A DNA stretch of 64,000 bases from Nannocystis sp. RBIL2 (GTDB lineage Bacteria > Myxococcota_A > Polyangia > Nannocystales > Nannocystaceae), in NCBI RefSeq assembly GCF_026626745.1, contig NZ_JAPNJW010000002.1:2876151-2940150 (forward strand), in the 5' to 3' direction. Below, piece after piece: positions 1 through 7,909 of this stretch. The notes beneath the pieces are model-generated. The model searched no databases, had not been told where the DNA came from, and saw only the letters and a list, made by a program, of their open reading frames with translations. The translations under genes were made by a program, and so were the position numbers. Numbering within the stretch: position 1 is the first letter of the stretch; every line of letters begins with the position of its first letter.

Positions 1-1266
1 CGCTGGGAGCAGCAGGTCTACCTCGCCATGGAGTTCGTGCAGGGCCGCACGCTCGGCAGCTGGCTCAAGGCCCAGCCGCGCACCTGGCAGCAGGTCCTCG
101 ACGTGATGGTGCAGGCAGGCCGTGGTCTGTCGGCCGCACACCAGGCCGACATCGTCCACGGCGACTTCAAGCCCGACAACATCCTCATCGACGAGCACGA
201 GCACGCGCGGGTCATGGACTTCGGCCTCGCGCGCGCGGCCCCGCGGTCGGAGCCGGGCCTCAGCGCGTCGGGCCTGCGACGCGACGCCGCAGCGGCAGAT
301 CCCGGGGCGAGCGGCCGCGCCAGCCTGACCGGCGGCGCCGTCGGGGCCGTCGGCGGCGAGCCGGAGCACCGCCACACCTCCGAGCCGGACGAAGGCGTGC
401 CGCTGCCCGACCCGAACCGCACCCACGGCGGGCGGGTCGCCGGTACGCCCGCGTACATGGCGGCCGAGCAGCACGCCGGCCGCCAGCCCGACGACCGCAC
501 CGATCAATTCAGCTACGCGGTCACCCTCTACACCGCGCTCTACGGCCACCACCCGTTCGCCGGCGGCAGCCTGCTCGAGCTGGTGATCAACGTCAGCGAC
601 GGCAAGATCCGCCCGCCGCCCGCCGACTCGCCGGTGCCCGCGGGCGTCCACGCCGCCATCGTCCGCGCCCTCGACCGCGACCCCGAGTACCGCTTCGCCA
701 GCATGGCCGAGCTGCTCGACGCGCTGAACCGCGGCTCCGGCCGCGCCCGCGACCCCGAGTTCGACCTCTCGGTCGCTCGCCCGCAGCGCGTCATGCTGTC
801 GATGATCATCCCCGCCAGCATCCTGGCGATCACGGTCGTCCTGATCATGTACAGCCCCGAGGGCAGCCTCCTGCCCTCCGCGGCCAGCAACGCGATCGCC
901 GGCGCCGTCATCAACGTGGTCCTGTTCGGCCTCATCTTCGCGTTCCGCGGCTCCTTCTTCAAGAACACGATCAACCGGCGCGTCATGGCCTGGCTGGTCG
1001 TCTCCTCGCTGGCGATGCTGGTCCACCGGACGGCCGCGGTCGTGCTCGCCACGCCGGTGGCGACCACCATGGTCAACGACCTCCTGATGCTCGGCGCCAT
1101 CGCCACCATGGCGGGGATCGCCATCGAGCGCTGGATCTGGTACGCCGCGGGGGTCATGCTCGCCGGCGCCCTGCTGTGCGCCGCCTTCCCGGCGGTCTCC
1201 TCGCTGATCCTGGTCGGCTCGCTGGTGGCGGTGTTCCTCCTCGCCTTCCGCTTCTGGAGCCGCTAG
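1..1266 (+). CDS. Membrane Ser/Thr protein kinase, 5' end outside window
   Basis: The frame is open from base 1 and the first visible residues (VYLAMEFV) are the hinge strand of a kinase, so the N-lobe with the G-loop and ATP lysine lies upstream of the window. Visible motifs are HGDFKPDN (about residue 54; the usual HRD Arg is Gly), VMDFGLA, and GTPAYMAAEQ as the APE segment. About 70 residues rich in Ala, Gly and Ser are inserted between DFG and the APE-like motif, so the activation segment is much longer than usual. The kinase domain ends near base 740. The last 155 residues hold about five or six hydrophobic segments, so the catalytic domain is tethered to the membrane from its C-terminal side. 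The next gene starts 8 bp after the stop, so the two are probably cotranscribed. The HGD form is common in bacterial kinases that lack Arg-dependent activation; that statement is family knowledge. Confidence 0.9.
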   Translation, partial: RWEQQVYLAMEFVQGRTLGSWLKAQPRTWQQVLDVMVQAGRGLSAAHQADIVHGDFKPDNILIDEHEHARVMDFGLARAAPRSEPGLSASGLRRDAAAADPGASGRASLTGGAVGAVGGEPEHRHTSEPDEGVPLPDPNRTHGGRVAGTPAYMAAEQHAGRQPDDRTDQFSYAVTLYTALYGHHPFAGGSLLELVINVSDGKIRPPPADSPVPAGVHAAIVRALDRDPEYRFASMAELLDALNRGSGRARDPEFDLSVARPQRVMLSMIIPASILAITVVLIMYSPEGSLLPSAASNAIAGAVINVVLFGLIFAFRGSFFKNTINRRVMAWLVVSSLAMLVHRTAAVVLATPVATTMVNDLLMLGAIATMAGIAIERWIWYAAGVMLAGALLCAAFPAVSSLILVGSLVAVFLLAFRFWSR

Positions 1267-1274
1267 TCCGCGCC

Positions 1275-3308
1275 ATGTCCATCAGCGCCCAAACCTTCAC
1301 CGAGCAGGTCGAGCGGGGCCTCCTGCACGCCTACCACGGCGACGTCGTCGACCACGCCGCGCGCTACGCCGTGCGCACCGGACATTACCCTTCGGACCTG
1401 TCCGGAAGGACATTCACCACCGTCTTCCCGTACCAGGCGATCCACGAGCACCACGAGCTCAACGTCAACCCGCACATGCTCACCGCCAGCGGGCGGCTCC
1501 TGATCCTCGACCTCGAGCCCCACCGCGACGGCGGCAACGTGTTCATCCGCGCCGCCACCCGCTTCATCGAGAACCAGAGCTGGCACCTGCGCAAGCTGGC
1601 CCCCGAGGCGTTCGTCCGCACCGACTTCGCCGAGTTCTCGTGGTTCGGCACCTCGAACCTCACCAACACCTCGCCGATCCCGACCTTCCCGGTCGGCGCG
1701 CTCGACGGCAAGGCCGGGCGCCGCCTGCTGCTGTCGTACGACGCCGGCCGCCCGGTCGAGGTCTCGCCGAAGACGCTCGAGCACATCACCCCGGTCGGCC
1801 GCCCCGGCGACTACCACACCGCCGTCGGCAGCTCGTTCAGCCCGATGATCATGACCACCGGGCACCCGGTCTACGACCCCGACTTCGAACCGGGCAAGCC
1901 GCGCCTCCTCTACACCAACATCGTCCCGCGCGTCGCCGACTTCGTCCACGTCAACAAGCCGATCCGCGCCGACCTGTACATCACCACCTGGGACGGCGGC
2001 CCCGCCCCGCCGACCCCGCCGCTGCGCGTCACCGTCGACGGCCAGGGCGTGATCCTCGGCCACGCCAGCGTCCACCAGATCTGCCTCACCCGCAATTACC
2101 TGGTGGTCTTCAACGCCAACCTGGTGCTCAACACGTCGTCGCTGGTCGAACCACTCACGCCGCTGCTGTGGAAGTGGCTGGTCGAGAGCCGCACGATCGA
2201 GGTGCCCCGCAACCTGCGGGTGCTGTACCGCTGGCTGCGGATCCGCCTGCGCGAGGCCACGCCCGACCACGTCTGCCCGGTCTACTTCATCCACAAGGAC
2301 GACATCCGCCGCGCCCTCAAGTCCGGCGCGCGCGAGCTGCCCGCGAAGCGCGTCGACCTGATGTGGGAGCTGACGCATGCGCTGACCGACTACGACGACG
2401 ACGACGACGTCGTCACGATCTTCGCCCAGCACAACGTCGGCGCCGACCCGGCCGATCAGATGGAGGCCGGCGACCGACTGATCGGCGGCGGCATCGTCCC
2501 CGACAGCCTGCTCGGGATGTTCTCGTCGGCGACCGACCTCAACCAGGTCCGCCGCCACGTGGTCGACCTGCGCCGCGGCACGGTCGAGACCCGCGCGTTC
2601 CCCCACCCCGACGACCGCGAACACTTCCCGCTCGGCCTCAACATCCTGCCGCCGCTGCAGATCTCGCCGTACCTCTCGGAGCACGACACGTCGGCGACGC
2701 CGAACCTGCTCCGCACGTGCCGACGCCTCGACGCGACCTACTGGGTAGCCGGCGGCTGGCTGCCGCAGACGATGAGCGCGCGAGTGTTCGCCAACTTCCG
2801 CCGCGGCCGCCCCGACGACAACTGGCCGCCCCGCCGCCTGATCCCGGTGCCGGAGTTCATCGAGCGGATCTCCGACCCGCAAAACACGGTCCGCTTCTAC
2901 CGCCTCGACCACGAGATGCGCCTCGACAGCGCCTACGCGTTCGAGCCCGGGTGGTTCATGGCGGCGCCGATCTTCGTGCCGCGCCCGAACAGCCAGAGCA
3001 CGCGCGACGGCTACATCGTGGCGCTGGTGTGGGGCCCCGACCACCCCGACATGGAGATCTGGATCTGGGACGCGGCCCAGCCGCTCGACAACGGTCCTAT
3101 CTGCACGCTCGGGCCGGGGCCGCACGAGCAAGGCATCCGCCCCGGGTTCCCGCTCCACAGCGCTTGGGTGGACCGCGGCGGCATCGACGAATGGGAGCGG
3201 CCGCCCTACGAGGTGCCGACGATCGAGATGCCGACGTACCTCAAGCTGCTAGAGCTCGGGACGATCGGCGCAGGGGTGCTGCGCCGGCTGTGGCAGCAGG
3301 GGCGCTGA
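1275..3308 (+). CDS. Carotenoid oxygenase (RPE65/CCO) family protein
   Basis: This is a 677-aa protein. Family enzymes are Fe(II) dioxygenases that cleave the polyene chain of carotenoids or stilbenes in a seven-blade propeller with four His ligands. Supporting segments are the VHQICLTRNYLVVF block (about residue 265), which resembles the family's mHDf-xTenY-vvf block with its iron-binding His; GHPVYDPDFE near 196; FVHVNKP near 223; and a late PLHSAWV (about 626) where the family has its last His. It is longer than typical bacterial members (about 450-500 aa), and Asp-rich DYDDDDD near 375 looks like an insertion. ATG 1275 is 8 bp after the kinase stop. Bases 1383-1414 carry three anchors of the 14-bp repeat, read in frame. 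Substrate is unknown and only part of the iron site can be assigned by eye, so activity is not assured. Confidence 0.72.
   Translation: MSISAQTFTEQVERGLLHAYHGDVVDHAARYAVRTGHYPSDLSGRTFTTVFPYQAIHEHHELNVNPHMLTASGRLLILDLEPHRDGGNVFIRAATRFIENQSWHLRKLAPEAFVRTDFAEFSWFGTSNLTNTSPIPTFPVGALDGKAGRRLLLSYDAGRPVEVSPKTLEHITPVGRPGDYHTAVGSSFSPMIMTTGHPVYDPDFEPGKPRLLYTNIVPRVADFVHVNKPIRADLYITTWDGGPAPPTPPLRVTVDGQGVILGHASVHQICLTRNYLVVFNANLVLNTSSLVEPLTPLLWKWLVESRTIEVPRNLRVLYRWLRIRLREATPDHVCPVYFIHKDDIRRALKSGARELPAKRVDLMWELTHALTDYDDDDDVVTIFAQHNVGADPADQMEAGDRLIGGGIVPDSLLGMFSSATDLNQVRRHVVDLRRGTVETRAFPHPDDREHFPLGLNILPPLQISPYLSEHDTSATPNLLRTCRRLDATYWVAGGWLPQTMSARVFANFRRGRPDDNWPPRRLIPVPEFIERISDPQNTVRFYRLDHEMRLDSAYAFEPGWFMAAPIFVPRPNSQSTRDGYIVALVWGPDHPDMEIWIWDAAQPLDNGPICTLGPGPHEQGIRPGFPLHSAWVDRGGIDEWERPPYEVPTIEMPTYLKLLELGTIGAGVLRRLWQQGR
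1383..1414. repeat. 14-bp anchor repeat inside CDS (3 anchors)
   Basis: Anchors CATT 1383, CCTG 1397 and CATT 1411 are exactly 14 bp apart, with spacers ACCCTTCGGA and TCCGGAAGGA. This is a degenerate copy of the family that is clearest at 35682-35755. It is read in frame by the carotenoid-oxygenase gene. Confidence 0.6.
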
Positions 3309-3693
3309 CCTGGTCTTCGGGACAGGCTGCGTGAAATCGGCATGAGTGCGAGCTCTTGCTGGTGCTTCGCGAATTGCCGACTGCGCCTCGCGGGGGGTCC
3401 GGGGAAGGGCGGTCGGCGAATCCCGCCGCTCGAAGCGAGCGCGCTCCGCCGCCGCCGCGAACAGGGCCCGCGGTCTCTCCCACCGCGACCACGCGGCCAT
3501 CGTCTCGGCGAGCGCCACGCGGCCGACGCCGATCCTCGCAAGGGTTCGCGTGCTGCTACTGGCCAACGTTCGGCCTCCCTGCGGACAGAAGTGGCGGTAG
3601 GGCGTCAGCTCGCTGGCGCTGGGCCGGGCAGCCGTCACTCAGGCGCGATGACGGCACTGGAGCGATGGCGCTGTGCTGGCGGCAGGGCTGTGC
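3309..3693. other. Intergenic region with a decayed minus-strand coding remnant
   Basis: No intact gene is supported here. The minus strand of about 3485-3570 can be read as (L)ASSSTRTLARIGVGRV-ALAETMA, which resembles the minus-strand peptide beginning MASKNPRTLAWLGLSLAESM at 4747. A single weak repeat-like unit (CTGG-TCTTCGGGA-CAGG) lies just after 3310. The segment looks like a relic of a gene also found, in part, downstream of the next gene. Confidence 0.35.
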
Positions 3694-3699
3694 CAAGAT
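3694..3699 (+). promoter_or_regulatory. Candidate -10 box (CAAGAT), leaderless start
   Basis: CAAGAT lies 7 nt before ATG 3707 inside TGTGCCAAGATGC (3689-3701). The identical 13-mer precedes the S9 peptidase start at 22459-22471. The spacing fits a transcript that begins at the start codon. Confidence 0.45.
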
Positions 3700-3706
3700 G
3701 CCCGCC

Positions 3707-4621
3707 ATGAAGTACAGGCGCACGATATCGAGCCTTTTCATCCTGGCGGTGGCTTGCGGAGACGACGGGTCGATGACTCAGACCTCGGCCACCACTGCAC
3801 CGACGACGAACCCAGCGACCACGAATAACCCGCCGACCTCCGACACGGACGACGACACCAGCTCGAACGCGACTGCGACGGACGCGACCAGCTCGACGCC
3901 GACGACCGGCACGACACCCGTCGAGGGAGCGCCGATGTTCCTCAGCTTCGGCACGAACGTCGCCACGCTCACGCAGGACGAATCGGTGACGTTCAACGCA
4001 ATCCTGACCGACCCCGACGGCGTCGCGGACATCGTCGGCGGGACCCTCCGCAGCGCCGACGAGTCGCTCGAGTTCGGGGTCTTCGTCGCCGCAGGACAGC
4101 CGGGCGCCTACTCGCTCTCGCTGTCGTGGGCGCAGATCCACCAGACGCAGCCAATCGAGTTCGACAGCGGCGAGAGCCCGCGGGGGTTTCGCGCAGTGTT
4201 CTTCGATCAGGGCGGGCTCAAGGCGACCGACGACCTCACGCTCGATCTGGTCTGCGCCGGTGGTGCGGCCTGTGACGGCAACTGCACCGACCTCGCGCTG
4301 GATGGCCTCAACTGCGGTACTTGTGGCCGCACGTGCGACGCTGGCGAGGACGGCTGTGAATCGGGAGCTTGTGTCCCGAATTGGAGCCGGTGCGTGAACT
4401 ACAACGAAGGGTTGGAGACGTGCATGGTCATCTGTCAAGAAATTGGCGAAACTTGCGTGGAGGACGGCTGTCTTGGTGAGAACACTGCCGTATATTTTGA
4501 TTCCCTCGACCAGTGTGAGGAGAACGGCGGGCCTGCGAATATCCCGGTTATGTGCAATGAGATGCACGAATGGGACATCAGCTCATATGCCGTCAAGTGC
4601 TGCTGTACCGATACGAAGTGA
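3707..4621 (+). CDS. Cys-rich lipoprotein with Thr-rich linker
   Basis: This is a 304-aa secreted lipoprotein of unknown function. It has a short basic n-region, a hydrophobic core and a lipobox LAVAC, so the mature protein starts at Cys17. About 55 residues of Thr/Ser/Asp linker follow. Next is a beta-rich region (about 75-190) of Ig-like or cadherin-like character (DPDGVADIVGGTLRS). The C-terminus carries the myxobacterial Cys motif CDGNCTDL-x7-NCGTCGRTC and ends in KCCCTDTK. ATG 3707 was chosen because the candidate -10 box lies just before it; ATG 3698 in the same frame is the alternative. No ribosome binding site is visible. The gene stands alone between two decayed sequences. Confidence 0.82.
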   Translation: MKYRRTISSLFILAVACGDDGSMTQTSATTAPTTNPATTNNPPTSDTDDDTSSNATATDATSSTPTTGTTPVEGAPMFLSFGTNVATLTQDESVTFNAILTDPDGVADIVGGTLRSADESLEFGVFVAAGQPGAYSLSLSWAQIHQTQPIEFDSGESPRGFRAVFFDQGGLKATDDLTLDLVCAGGAACDGNCTDLALDGLNCGTCGRTCDAGEDGCESGACVPNWSRCVNYNEGLETCMVICQEIGETCVEDGCLGENTAVYFDSLDQCEENGGPANIPVMCNEMHEWDISSYAVKCCCTDTK

Positions 4622-4747
4622 GTGCACCGCGCTGCTTAACGCCCGATCGCCCTCGGCCGTTGAGACAAACAGGACGCGCCGTGGGGCCATCGACTCGGCG
4701 AGACTGAGGCCGAGCCACGCGAGGGTCCGTGGGTTCTTGCTGGCCAT
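4583..4747 (-). pseudogene. Fragment of a small gene (MASKNPRTLAW-type)
   Basis: A 54-codon frame starts at ATG 4747 and runs antisense into the 3' end of the lipoprotein gene, where it stops at 4583. Its first about 25 residues resemble the relic on the minus strand of 3485-3570, and the two relics bracket the lipoprotein gene. It is probably a truncated copy, not a working gene. Confidence 0.35.
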
Positions 4748-4756
4748 CGTTCGGCC

Positions 4757-4931
4757 TCACTTCCAGGTAGGGCTCATGCCCTTCATGCCCTCGACCACGG
4801 CTTTGAGGCCGGGCCGGCGGTAGGTCGGTGATCTTGAGGCCCAGCTCGGCGAGATCCTCGTCCATGTGGCCCTTCACAGCCTGAAGCAGCTTGCCGCCCG
4901 GGTCCTTCTTCAGCTCGTTGGGCTCGCCCAT
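4757..4931 (-). pseudogene. Frameshifted small gene remnant
   Basis: The minus strand starts MGEPNELKKDPGGK at 4931 and continues through KGHMDEDLAELGLKITDL. After that a change of frame is needed to continue as GLKAVVEGMKGMSPTWK and end at the TGA at 4757-4759. The start-to-stop distance is not a multiple of three. The amphipathic, charged character on both sides of the shift looks like real protein, so I read this as a broken gene. Ten bases separate its stop from the ATG of the next fragment, so the two were perhaps once an operon. Confidence 0.4.
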
Positions 4932-5152
4932 CCGAGGCGGACACGGTAGTTGTCCTCGGGCGCCGGGTGCCGCTCGCGAACACGGTCGGGTAGGTAGGTC
5001 ACGCTCCGTTGGTCGTCCGCCCGCGGGCACGAGCCCGCATCCCACCACCACGATGAAGGATGCGCCGACCGGAAAGCGGCTCCTGGCCTCCAAATCAGGG
5101 GCGTGGCCGCTCAGTCTGCGCGCTGTCGGCTGTTTCCAGCCCCAGACTGCGC

Positions 5153-5158
5153 TATTCT
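5153..5158 (+). promoter_or_regulatory. -10 box TATTCT, 7 nt before GTG 5166
   Basis: TATTCT is followed by 7 nt and then the GTG start of the VWA-like lipoprotein gene. No ribosome binding site is present, which fits leaderless transcription. Confidence 0.6.
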
Positions 5159-5165
5159 GCGCGTC

Positions 5166-6266
5166 GTGGGGCGCCCCGCCACCCTCGCCGCCGCCGTCGG
5201 CCTGGTCGCCACCGCCTGCAACGGCGGCAGCGGCCAGGAGACGGGCTTCAGCTCGAGCATCACCACGGCGCCGCCGGGGACCAGCTCGAGCGGCTCGGGC
5301 ACATCGAGCTCGACGTCGACCTCCACCAGCGCGGGCGAGGACTCGGCGGCCGCCAGCTCGGCTGGCTCGACCAGCTCGACTAGCTCGGCGAGCTCGAGCG
5401 GCATCCCCGACGTCGGGATGATCCCGGACGGCGGCGACGGCCCCCCGCCGGGCTGCAAGGGCAAGGTCGACATCGTGTTCACGATCAGCTCCGCGAAGAC
5501 GATGGAGGTCGTGCAAACGCGGCTGAAGGCGAGTTTTCCAGGCTTCGTCACCACGCTCGAGAGCGAGTTCGGGGACTTCGACTATCACATCCTGTCCGCG
5601 AACACGTCCGCGCTGTGGGGCCATCCTGTTCTCTGCGCCGACTGCAAGGACGTATGTCCCGAGGTGCCCGAATACCCCTGCGGAGTCACTCCCGAGCCGT
5701 GCGACACCGTCCAGGGCGCCGGCGTCACCTACCCGATCGGCAAGAACGCGAGCAACAAGCGCTGCGACCTCGCCAGCGGCCTCCGCTACATCACCCCCGG
5801 CCAGCCCGAGCTCGAAGAGGCTTTCACCTGCGTCGCGTCGATGGGGACGAACGGCGCTGACCAGGTCGCAGAAGCGACCGTCAAGGCCCTCGCGGACGGC
5901 ATCAACGGCCCCGGCGGCTGCAACGAGGGCTTTCTTCGGGATGACGCGCTCCTCGTCGTCGTAGCCATTCAGGACACCTACGACCAGGAGAGTGAGGGCA
6001 CGCCAGAAGATTGGCGAGACGCGCTTGTCGTCGCCAAAGGCGGCGATGCGGACGCGGTCGTGCTCCTCGTGATCTCGACCGACAAGGACGATCCCGCCGG
6101 ACTGTGCGGCTACAAGCCGAGCAGCGAACACGCGCTCCGTACCTGGACCGAGCTCATGCAGCCGAACGCGAAGTTCGGCTCCGCGTGCGCGATGGACTAC
6201 GTGTCGTTCTTCGATACGGCGGCAACGATGATCAAGTCGCAGTGCGACGTGTTCGTGCCTCAGTGA
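5166..6266 (+). CDS. VWA-like lipoprotein with degenerate metal site
   Basis: This is a 366-aa lipoprotein. GTG 5166 is preferred because it gives a short signal peptide ending in lipobox VATAC and sits 7 nt after a -10 box; GTG 5103 is an in-frame alternative. A Ser/Thr/Gly linker of about 75 residues is followed by a domain starting KVDIVFTISSAKTMEVVQ. Related myxobacterial proteins have DIVFVIDNSGSM at this point, that is the MIDAS DxSxS motif of von Willebrand A domains. Here TISSAKT replaces it, so metal binding is doubtful. Conserved Cys pairs (CADCKDVC, CGV-x5-C, CAMDY, QCDVF) and a strand LLVVVAIQDTYDQES, where the VWA domain has its second acidic loop, support the fold. It is probably a surface adhesion or scaffolding protein. 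A 4-bp gap separates its stop from the convergent relic at 6271. Confidence 0.8.
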   Translation: MGRPATLAAAVGLVATACNGGSGQETGFSSSITTAPPGTSSSGSGTSSSTSTSTSAGEDSAAASSAGSTSSTSSASSSGIPDVGMIPDGGDGPPPGCKGKVDIVFTISSAKTMEVVQTRLKASFPGFVTTLESEFGDFDYHILSANTSALWGHPVLCADCKDVCPEVPEYPCGVTPEPCDTVQGAGVTYPIGKNASNKRCDLASGLRYITPGQPELEEAFTCVASMGTNGADQVAEATVKALADGINGPGGCNEGFLRDDALLVVVAIQDTYDQESEGTPEDWRDALVVAKGGDADAVVLLVISTDKDDPAGLCGYKPSSEHALRTWTELMQPNAKFGSACAMDYVSFFDTAATMIKSQCDVFVPQ

Positions 6267-6270
6267 AGGG

Positions 6271-6645
6271 CTACGGATAGAGGCGCAGCGCGAACGCCCG
6301 CGGCTGCAACGCCTCGAACTCGCTGCCGGCGATGTACGTGTAGCCCCACGCGTCGATCGCCAGGCCCGCGGCCTCGTCGGGACCTTGACCGGGCCCGTTG
6401 CGGACCACCTCCCACGCGGTGGCGCCGACCGGCCCGGGGACAGCGAAGATCCAGGCGTTCGCGTCGGTCATCGGCTGCTGGAGTGCTCCCGCGATGACGA
6501 TCTTGCCCTCGCGATCCTCGCCGACCGCGAAGCCGATCGCGTCGTTCGATGGTGTCGGCTCGACCCGCGCAGCACCCGCCTCGCCCGCGGCGGAAAACCA
6601 TCGCGTCAGCACCTGACGGACGGACAAGGTGTCGCGCCCTGGGAT
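6271..6645 (-). pseudogene. 3' part of IS-interrupted propeller lipoprotein gene
   Basis: The minus strand from 6645 reads SVRQVLTRWFSAAGEAGAA, then several VG-x-D-x-EGKIVIAG-type blade strands, and ends RAFALRLYP at the TAG 6271. This is the C-terminal part of the lipoprotein whose 5' part is 7910-9193. If the IS and one 3-bp flank are removed, both parts fall in the same reading frame. No start codon of its own is credible. Confidence 0.8.
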
Positions 6646-6670
6646 TGCCCCGAAAAAGTGGACACTTTGC

Positions 6671-7561
6671 TTATGCCGCTCGAGTCTGCGCCTGCTCGGC
6701 GTAGAAGCTCTCCTCGTAGGCGATCGGGGTCGAGTAGCCGATCGACGAGTGGCGACGCTGGCGATTATAGAACACTTCGATCCACTCCGATATGGTCGTC
6801 CTCGCATTCTCGCGGGTGAGGAAGATCGTGCGGTGGACGAGCTCGGTCTTCAGCGTGCTGTTGAAGCTCTCGGCGACCGCGTTGTCCCAGCAGTTGCCCT
6901 TGCGGCTCATGCTGCACGTCATGCCTGCCTGGCGTAGGGCCTCGCGGTAGTCGTCTGCGGCGTACTGGGAGCCGCGATCGGAGTGGAAGACCAGCCCCTC
7001 GTCGGACGGCTCACGGTGTCCCAGAGCGGCCCTCAGCGCGCCGAGGACCAGCTCCGTGCGCATGTGGTCGGCCATCGACCAGCCGACCACGCGGCGCGAG
7101 AACAGGTCGATGATCACCGCGAGGTAGAGCCAGCCCTCGAGGGTCCACACGTACGTGATGTCGGCGACCCAGGCCTTGTCGGGCTTGCTGGCGGTGAAGT
7201 TGCGATCCAGGACGTTGTCGGCCACGGGGAGTCTGTGGTTCGAGTCGGTCGTCCTCGTGAATTTCGGCCTACGACGGCCCTGGATCCCCTCTTCGCGCAT
7301 GATCCGGGCGACTCGCTTACGACTGACCTTGCGGCCACGTCCTCGTAGTTCGCTGCGGACTCGCGGGCTCCCGTAGGTCCGCCTGCTCGCGGCATGGATC
7401 TCCGCGACCTCCTGGGCGAGCGCCGCGTTCTCCTGCGCTCTCGCCGATGGTTCACGTGTCTTCCATGCATAGTAGCCGCTCCGCGAGACCTCGAGGCTCT
7501 CACACATCATACTGACCGGGAAACTGGCCTCCTCCGCCGCGATGACCTGGAAGACGGTCAC
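6671..7561 (-). CDS. IS3-family transposase OrfB (DDE catalytic subunit)
   Basis: This is the catalytic integrase-core half of the transposase, 296 aa from the ATG. The N-terminal part has the HTH_21 region with SRSGYYAW and RRTYGSPRVRSEL. The rve core follows, with the DDE triad visible in WVADITYVW, FHSDRGSQYA and AVAESFNSTLKTE, and the ending RRHSSIGYSTPIAYEE is typical of the family. It overlaps OrfA in the -1 frame. The functional enzyme is expected to be an OrfAB fusion made by -1 slippage at the A-run of 7588-7594. All catalytic residues are intact, so the element may still be active. Confidence 0.93.
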   Translation of the reverse strand: MTVFQVIAAEEASFPVSMMCESLEVSRSGYYAWKTREPSARAQENAALAQEVAEIHAASRRTYGSPRVRSELRGRGRKVSRKRVARIMREEGIQGRRRPKFTRTTDSNHRLPVADNVLDRNFTASKPDKAWVADITYVWTLEGWLYLAVIIDLFSRRVVGWSMADHMRTELVLGALRAALGHREPSDEGLVFHSDRGSQYAADDYREALRQAGMTCSMSRKGNCWDNAVAESFNSTLKTELVHRTIFLTRENARTTISEWIEVFYNRQRRHSSIGYSTPIAYEESFYAEQAQTRAA

Positions 7562-7860
7562 GTCTCCCTGGCGAAGAAGGCCGCCGCTTTTTTTAAAAAA
7601 TCGCGCTCCATCTCGACCCGCTTCAATTCCTTGCGCAACCGGACGAGCTCGGCCCGCTCATCCGTCGTCAGCGGTCCTCGCGGGGCCGGGCTCTGGTTGA
7701 TCTCTTCCTGCCTTGTCCAGTTCCTCAGCGCGCTCACCGTCAGGCCCATCTCTTGGGCCACCTGCGTGACCGATTTGCCTGAATTCTTCACGATCTTGAC
7801 CGCTTCCGCCTTCTGCTCCGGCGTGAATGCTCTTCGCTTCTTCTTGCTCATGCCCTTCAA
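7558..7860 (-). CDS. IS3-family OrfA (HTH DNA-binding subunit)
   Basis: This is a 100-aa protein with the HTH_Tnp_1 pattern: RRAFTPEQKAEAVKIV, then SVTQVAQEMGLTVSALRNW as the helix-turn-helix, then a leucine-zipper-like coiled coil (LVRLRKELKRVEMERDFLKKA). It binds the IS ends and dimerises. On the coding strand, TTTTTT followed by A7 and GCG lies just before the stop and is a -1 frameshift signal. Slippage there joins the zipper to OrfB. Start ATG 7860 is 46 bp inside the right end. Confidence 0.92.
   Translation of the reverse strand: MKGMSKKKRRAFTPEQKAEAVKIVKNSGKSVTQVAQEMGLTVSALRNWTRQEEINQSPAPRGPLTTDERAELVRLRKELKRVEMERDFLKKAAAFFARET
7588..7600 (-). promoter_or_regulatory. Programmed -1 frameshift slippery run of the IS
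   Basis: On the minus strand TTTTTTAAAAAAAG occurs in the zone where OrfA can be read into OrfB (-1). An A6-7G run is the usual slippery site of IS3-family elements. Confidence 0.7.
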
Positions 7861-7909
7861 CCCTCTCTACTCCGGACTCATCGAGGGTGTCCACGAGATC
7901 GGGGCAGCT

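Larger units (their letters stand above)
6646..7906 (-). mobile_element. IS3-family insertion sequence, 1261 bp
   Basis: Ends are TGCCCCGAAAAAGTGGACAC on the left and its imperfect inverse on the right (16 of 20 match), with TG..CA termini. It carries the two-gene orfA/orfB layout of the IS3 family. The 3-bp flanks (minus strand) are AGC on one side and ATC on the other, which looks like a target duplication with one mismatch. The element sits inside a lipoprotein gene, in the same orientation as that gene. Confidence 0.9.

Noticed and set aside
1263..3158. Long minus-strand frame over the carotenoid-oxygenase gene
   Set aside because: Its product is a low-complexity Arg/Val/Asp mix without motifs. 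It is the antisense shadow of a real gene in high-GC DNA.
5786..5968. Short minus-strand frame inside the VWA-like gene
   Set aside because: No start signal, no motif, and it lies within a well-supported gene.
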